64,000 bases of DNA, taken from positions 23,676 to 87,675 of the forward strand of contig NZ_JAUSUD010000023.1 in NCBI RefSeq assembly GCF_030813355.1, read 5' to 3'. Positions 61,120 to 64,000 of this stretch are shown piece by piece. How positions within the stretch are numbered: position 1 is the stretch's first letter; each line of letters begins with the position of its first letter. Position numbers and translations under genes: made by a program. The notes under the pieces were generated by a model. That model made no database searches and had not been told where the DNA came from. It worked only from the letters and a program-made list of their open reading frames with translations. Source of the DNA: Metabacillus malikii. Its GTDB lineage: Bacteria; Bacillota; Bacilli; Bacillales; Bacillaceae.

Positions 61120-61989
61120 ATGGCATGGGTGGAGTCAATCCAAAAGGCGATTGAGTATATGGAAAAAAATCTAACGGATGAAATTACGATAGAAAGTATT
61201 GCTAAACAAGCCAATGTGTCACCTTTTCATTTCCAGCGAACGTTTGCAGTTTTGACAGAAATTACGGTAGGTGACTATATAAGAAGACGGCGATTAACGT
61301 TGGCTGGAGAGGAATTGCTAACAACAGATGCGAAGATTATTGACATTGCCTATAAATATGGCTATGACACTCCCGAGGCTTTTTCTAAGGCTTTCCGCAG
61401 ACAGCACAATGTTACTCCGAGTGAAGTGCGAAAGAATAAGGGCAAGTTGCAATCCTATAACCGCCTGATAATTCAGGTAATCTTGAAAGGAGCAGAACCA
61501 ATGAAATATAGTATAGTTGAGAAAGATGCGTTTCAAATTGTTGGGGTTAAGCGGGAATTTTCTAGAGTGGCAGAGGAAGAAAACGTAGTAGGCATTCCGG
61601 AACTTTGGGAAGAGGTCAATCAAAATGGAATAAGTGATCTACTATTTCAATTGAATGACGGGATAGTAAAAGGTGTTTTAGGTGTTTGTGGGGAAACTAG
61701 TGAAGAGCAAAAAAGCGCTAATGTGTTTGAGTATTGGGTAGCAACTTCATACTCTGGGGAGGTTCCAGAAGGCATGCTTAGCATCGAAATCCCTTCTTCA
61801 AAGTGGGCGGTTTTTGAAGTAATTGGACCAATGCCTGCCGCGATGCAAAACACTTGGAAACGAATTTTTTCCGAATGGTTCCCTTCTACTGGGTATGAGC
61901 ATGCGGGTACACCAGAATTTGAATTATATACGGATGAGGATCCCAATCATCCGGAATTGTATTCAGAAATCTGGATTCCAATTAAATAA
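61120..61989 (+). CDS. AraC-family regulator with GyrI-like ligand domain
   Basis: 289 residues from ATG 61120 (AAGGAG nine bases upstream). Two helix-turn-helix motifs lie in the first 105: SIAKQANVSPFHFQRTFAVL and IDIAYKYGYDTPEAFSKAFR, with RRQHNVTPSEVRKN closing the domain. From about 125 a GyrI/AraC-effector-binding domain follows (YSIVEKDAFQIVGVKREFSR, LGVCGETSEEQKSANVFEYW, PGTPEFELYTDEDPNHPELY-type end). Such proteins sense small hydrophobic or cationic ligands and often control drug efflux. No target gene is adjacent. A strong terminator follows. Confidence 0.92.
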   Translation: MAWVESIQKAIEYMEKNLTDEITIESIAKQANVSPFHFQRTFAVLTEITVGDYIRRRRLTLAGEELLTTDAKIIDIAYKYGYDTPEAFSKAFRRQHNVTPSEVRKNKGKLQSYNRLIIQVILKGAEPMKYSIVEKDAFQIVGVKREFSRVAEEENVVGIPELWEEVNQNGISDLLFQLNDGIVKGVLGVCGETSEEQKSANVFEYWVATSYSGEVPEGMLSIEIPSSKWAVFEVIGPMPAAMQNTWKRIFSEWFPSTGYEHAGTPEFELYTDEDPNHPELYSEIWIPIK

Positions 61990-62040
61990 GTCCATGTTAT
62001 GTGTACGCTTATCAGCGATCGGCCGCGATTGTTGAACATC

Positions 62041-62085
62041 AAAAGCCTAATTCACGTTCACAAAGGATGGAATTAGGCTTTTATT
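62041..62085 (+). terminator. terminator of the AraC-type gene
   Basis: AAAAGCCTAATTC and GAATTAGGCTTTT, perfect 13-bp stem with a 16-base loop and T-run. Confidence 0.88.
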
Positions 62086-62107
62086 TTACGTTAGCGTAAA
62101 TCTCCCT

Positions 62108-62180
62108 TGTGGTAAATACGGTGGCAACAGGTGTTAATCTCTATGGGAATCACTGGTAATAGGGATGACACAAGTGGTAC
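62108..62180. mobile_element. degenerate insertion-sequence end (right of the AraC gene)
   Basis: Read on the minus strand it begins GTACCACTTGTGTCATCC, then ATTACCAGTGATTCCCAT; about 28 of the first 38 bases match the block at 60893 in inverted orientation. It suggests that the AraC gene was carried in, or is bounded by, an old element. Confidence 0.4.
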
Positions 62181-62205
62181 ACTCTTAAGCCCAAAAATGA
62201 ACTGA

Positions 62206-62260
62206 CAAGGTTGAAATTTAGTTGTCTTCTCTTGGATACAGGTTATGTTCTTCTGTTATT
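62206..62260 (-). pseudogene. C-terminal remnant of a paralogue of the secreted protein at 57976
   Basis: The plus-strand bases around CAAGGTTGAAATTTAGTTGT and CTTCTCTTGGATACAGGTTA match the end of the gene at 57976 (CAAGGTTGAAATTCAATCGT, CTTCTCTTGATACATGTTA). Translated, the two endings are QEKTTKFQPCQ and QEKTIEFQPCQ. Only about 15 codons remain, without the stop. Confidence 0.55.
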
Positions 62261-62272
62261 AAATTTTTCACT

Positions 62273-62347
62273 TTAATAATTCGAAACAATTATAACAATA
62301 ATTATAACAACGAGAATGAGTATTGCCGTTCTTTTGCTGTCTTTCAA
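62273..62347 (-). CDS. candidate 24-aa membrane peptide
   Basis: TTG 62347 lies eight bases after GGAG. The product MKDSKRTAILILVVIIIVII then VSNY is one hydrophobic helix with a charged start. An overlapping longer frame (MGRVNLTGIN) is not supported by a ribosome site. Plausible as a small membrane protein; conservation is unknown. Confidence 0.35.
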   Translation of the reverse strand: MKDSKRTAILILVVIIIVIIVSNY

Positions 62348-62498
62348 GTAAACATCTCCAATAAAATAAATAATTATTCCTTATATTTATTATAAATAAC
62401 GATAACTTTATTAAGCTATCCTGACCGTATAGTTCAAGAACATTAATCCCTGTAAGATTTACTCTCCCCATTTGCTTAATTACAACCGTTCATTACCT

Positions 62499-62948
62499 TT
62501 ATGATGTTTCCTTACAAATCATTAATAAGTTGCCATCTGGATCCTTGAACACAAAATAGAAATTGTCCTGAATCTCTGTAACAAGTTCAACATTATTATC
62601 TTTCATAAATTGATAAGAAGCTTGAATATCTTCCGTTGTAAACTGAATTGATGGCACATTGTAGGTCGAGATATCACCATCTTCATTTCTCCACTTTGGC
62701 ATAGCATCTAAAACTAATTCAGCTGTACCTTCCATAGGTGCCACGAAAATATGCCCGAAATATTCTTTCCCCTCATCCAAACCAAGTATTTTTTTATACC
62801 ATTCTATTGATTTTTTAAGGTTTCGAACTGGAATAAACACACCACCAATTCGGTTTTTAATTGGTGTTTTGTGTACAGGTACTGTCATGAAAATCATCCC
62901 CATTTGTTTAATAGCTTTATCTCTAAAGAATTCTACAGTTTCTGACAT
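62499..62948 (-). CDS. VOC (glyoxalase/bleomycin-resistance) family protein 1
   Basis: 149 residues. One VOC unit: GGVFIPVRNLKKSIEWYKKI, LGLDEGKEYFGHIFVAPMEG, IQFTTEDIQASYQFMKDNNV, and FVFKDPDGNLLMICKE. The pattern of His/Glu residues is partial, so the metal site may be incomplete. These proteins bind or modify small molecules, sometimes giving drug tolerance. The N-terminal 30 residues are an extension. A paralogue lies 120 bases upstream. Confidence 0.85.
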   Translation of the reverse strand: MSETVEFFRDKAIKQMGMIFMTVPVHKTPIKNRIGGVFIPVRNLKKSIEWYKKILGLDEGKEYFGHIFVAPMEGTAELVLDAMPKWRNEDGDISTYNVPSIQFTTEDIQASYQFMKDNNVELVTEIQDNFYFVFKDPDGNLLMICKETS

Positions 62949-63007
62949 TTACCTCTTTTATTCAAATCCCTTAACTTAACCTGCTAAGTATCTAAAATAA
63001 GGTTCCA

Positions 63008-63041
63008 ACAAAAAGAGCATTAATACTTCTTCGATTAATGC
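63008..63041 (-). terminator. terminator of VOC gene 2
   Basis: Minus strand: GCATTAAT, nine bases, ATTAATGC, then TCTTTTTG. It lies about 30-60 bases past the stop of the gene at 63073, so the two VOC genes are separate transcripts. Confidence 0.7.
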
Positions 63042-63072
63042 CCCGATAAATAAGTAAATATAATATTATTAA

Positions 63073-63498
63073 TTAATCTTTAATTTGTTCCAAAATAGTA
63101 TGAAAATCCTTCTTGCTATCTAAATTCATAGACAGAGTTATACAATATCCATCAGGATCTTTTATTATTAACTCTCTAGCATTCCAAGGACGATCAATAG
63201 GCCCTTCAATTACGTCTGCCTTTTCAGTAATTGCTTTCTGAGTAAACAAACTAAGCTCATTCACTGTAAAATTTATTGCAATTCCAGCACCTTTTCCTTT
63301 ATCTTTTGATGAGGTAGTAACCAACATAAGGTCTTGATACTGTTCCCCTCTAATATGGGCCATAACAACCTTACCTTCATTATCAGATAATTCAAAAACC
63401 GAACCAAAACCAAGAACCTTTTTATACCAATTGATTGATTTCTCCATATTACCTACTTCAAGTTTCACAAATAATGGCATAGGATATGCTTCCATCAT
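63073..63498 (-). CDS. VOC (glyoxalase/bleomycin-resistance) family protein 2
   Basis: 141 residues. LFVKLEVGNMEKSINWYKKV, LGFGSVFELSDNEGKVVMAH, IAINFTVNELSLFTQKAITE and ARELIIKDPDGYCITLSMNL follow the VOC order of two babbb units. Start ATG 63498 (or the next one) after AGGAG. Its substrate is unknown. The relation to the neighbour at 62499 is distant. Confidence 0.87.
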   Translation of the reverse strand: MMEAYPMPLFVKLEVGNMEKSINWYKKVLGFGSVFELSDNEGKVVMAHIRGEQYQDLMLVTTSSKDKGKGAGIAINFTVNELSLFTQKAITEKADVIEGPIDRPWNARELIIKDPDGYCITLSMNLDSKKDFHTILEQIKD

Positions 63499-63940
63499 TA
63501 CACTCTCCTTTGATTAAGATATACTTAGCTTAATCTGTTACGTAACGTAAAGGTCAAGAGTGATTTGATTTAAATTGTTGTTTCTTACTGATTTTCTTTT
63601 TAAGTAAACATGCCTCATTAGTACAATAAGTAAATGCGACCCTCATGTTGAGAATCGCTAATTTTGAAGTTCAATTGAGCTAATGAACTTGCCAATTCTA
63701 CATAAAGCAAAGCTCCCTGTTCATCAACAAATCTTTGTAATGGAATTTGATTTACATATGGCTTTCAAAATAGGATGCTTATTTAGTATTTCCAATAAAA
63801 ATTATAGTGAGAATGTTGTAAACAGTCACTTTGTATCCTCACAATTACCGCAAACATTTCCAAATTCCTCCGGAATTCAATATATACTTCTCTGAAATAA
63901 TGTGCTAAATTTTTTGCATATTAGAAGGGGGAGTTTTTTT
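63499..63940. other. intergenic region with one family A-like hairpin
   Basis: Apart from the hairpin at 63635-63658 I see no gene with a ribosome site. A 70-codon plus-strand frame (63683-63895) has no site and no recognisable content. Confidence 0.5.
63635..63658. repeat. family A-like hairpin, diverged copy 8
   Basis: TGCGACCCTCATGTTGAGAA then TCGC, with internal CTCA/TGAG pairing. It shares the TGCGA..TCGC ends with family A. Confidence 0.45.
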
Positions 63941-64000
63941 ATGATTATTTCTCATGATTTTGGTATTGGGGTGGTGGAATATGAAGAAAGGGGAAAAAAC
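63941..64000 (+). CDS. start of a gene running off the window
   Basis: ATG 63941 is preceded by AGAAGGGGGAG at seven bases. The first 20 codons read MIISHDFGIGVVEYEERGKN with no stop. A second possible start, ATG 63980 (MKKGEK), has GGGGTGGTGG before it in another frame, so the identity of the frame is not settled. The product is unknown. Confidence 0.4.
   Translation, partial: MIISHDFGIGVVEYEERGKN

Noticed and set aside
63683..63895. Plus-strand 70-codon frame
   Set aside because: No ribosome site, and the composition is not protein-like.

Overview
This window looks like a chromosomal segment of an AT-rich, endospore-forming member of the Bacillaceae (Firmicutes). The support is an A-C-B spore germinant-receptor operon, two DUF3231 proteins, Bacillus-type small proteins (DUF3784, DUF4306, VanZ-like, UPF0158), AGGAGG-type ribosome binding sites with frequent TTG/GTG starts, and low GC throughout. 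No rRNA, tRNA or CRISPR array was recognised. Most genes lie on the minus strand in short operons. Identifications rest on reading motifs and remembered family features, without database searches.

Layout. 1-5 kb: the end of an IS3-type element has cut the C-terminus of an EcsB-like permease. A decayed gene follows, then a tight operon of an Xre regulator, two permease subunits, an ABC ATPase and a 54-aa membrane protein. 5-15 kb: a patchwork of acetyltransferases, an APH-family kinase, a VanZ-like protein, small membrane or zinc-finger proteins, a C45-family hydrolase and several decayed genes, punctuated by GCGATACC hairpin repeats. 15-19 kb: two related ECF sigma/anti-sigma modules, each behind a candidate promoter containing CGTCTAA. 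19-27 kb: a CorC/HlyC-type protein with a MerR-like gene upstream, PhzF, a frameshifted SUKH gene, a methyltransferase and membrane proteins.

27-50 kb: the region is dominated by a palindromic repeat, GGAAGCAGAGGAACCGTCC..CTGCTTCC (family B, at least 15 copies). In six genes the repeat is translated and supplies the last 7-10 codons, giving tails such as KQGDGSSAS. One copy is split by a 433-bp MITE-like insertion with terminal inverted repeats and a 9-bp target duplication. Genes here include DUF3231 proteins, an MFS transporter with an M20 amidohydrolase, the ger operon, an Abi_2/HEPN protein, HAD and GGDEF proteins, a PaaX-type regulator divergent from an orphan pyruvate dehydrogenase E1-alpha gene, a MurJ/SpoVB-family flippase, and a phage-like replication cassette (DnaD-like plus DnaB-like helicase).

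50-64 kb: a tandem array of terminator-like hairpins with a period of about 52 bp is followed by a NatAB-like ABC exporter, undecaprenyl-diphosphatase and small lipoproteins or membrane proteins. A candidate 26-aa amphipathic peptide, a set of secreted proteins, an AraC/GyrI regulator flanked by degenerate inverted IS-like ends, and two VOC proteins complete the window. The main themes are stress or envelope sensing, spore germination, and genome wear from small repeats. No large intact defence island or biosynthetic cluster is visible. The strongest unusual signals are the repeat-encoded C-terminal tails, the MITE inside that repeat, the tandem hairpin arrays and several small ORFs.
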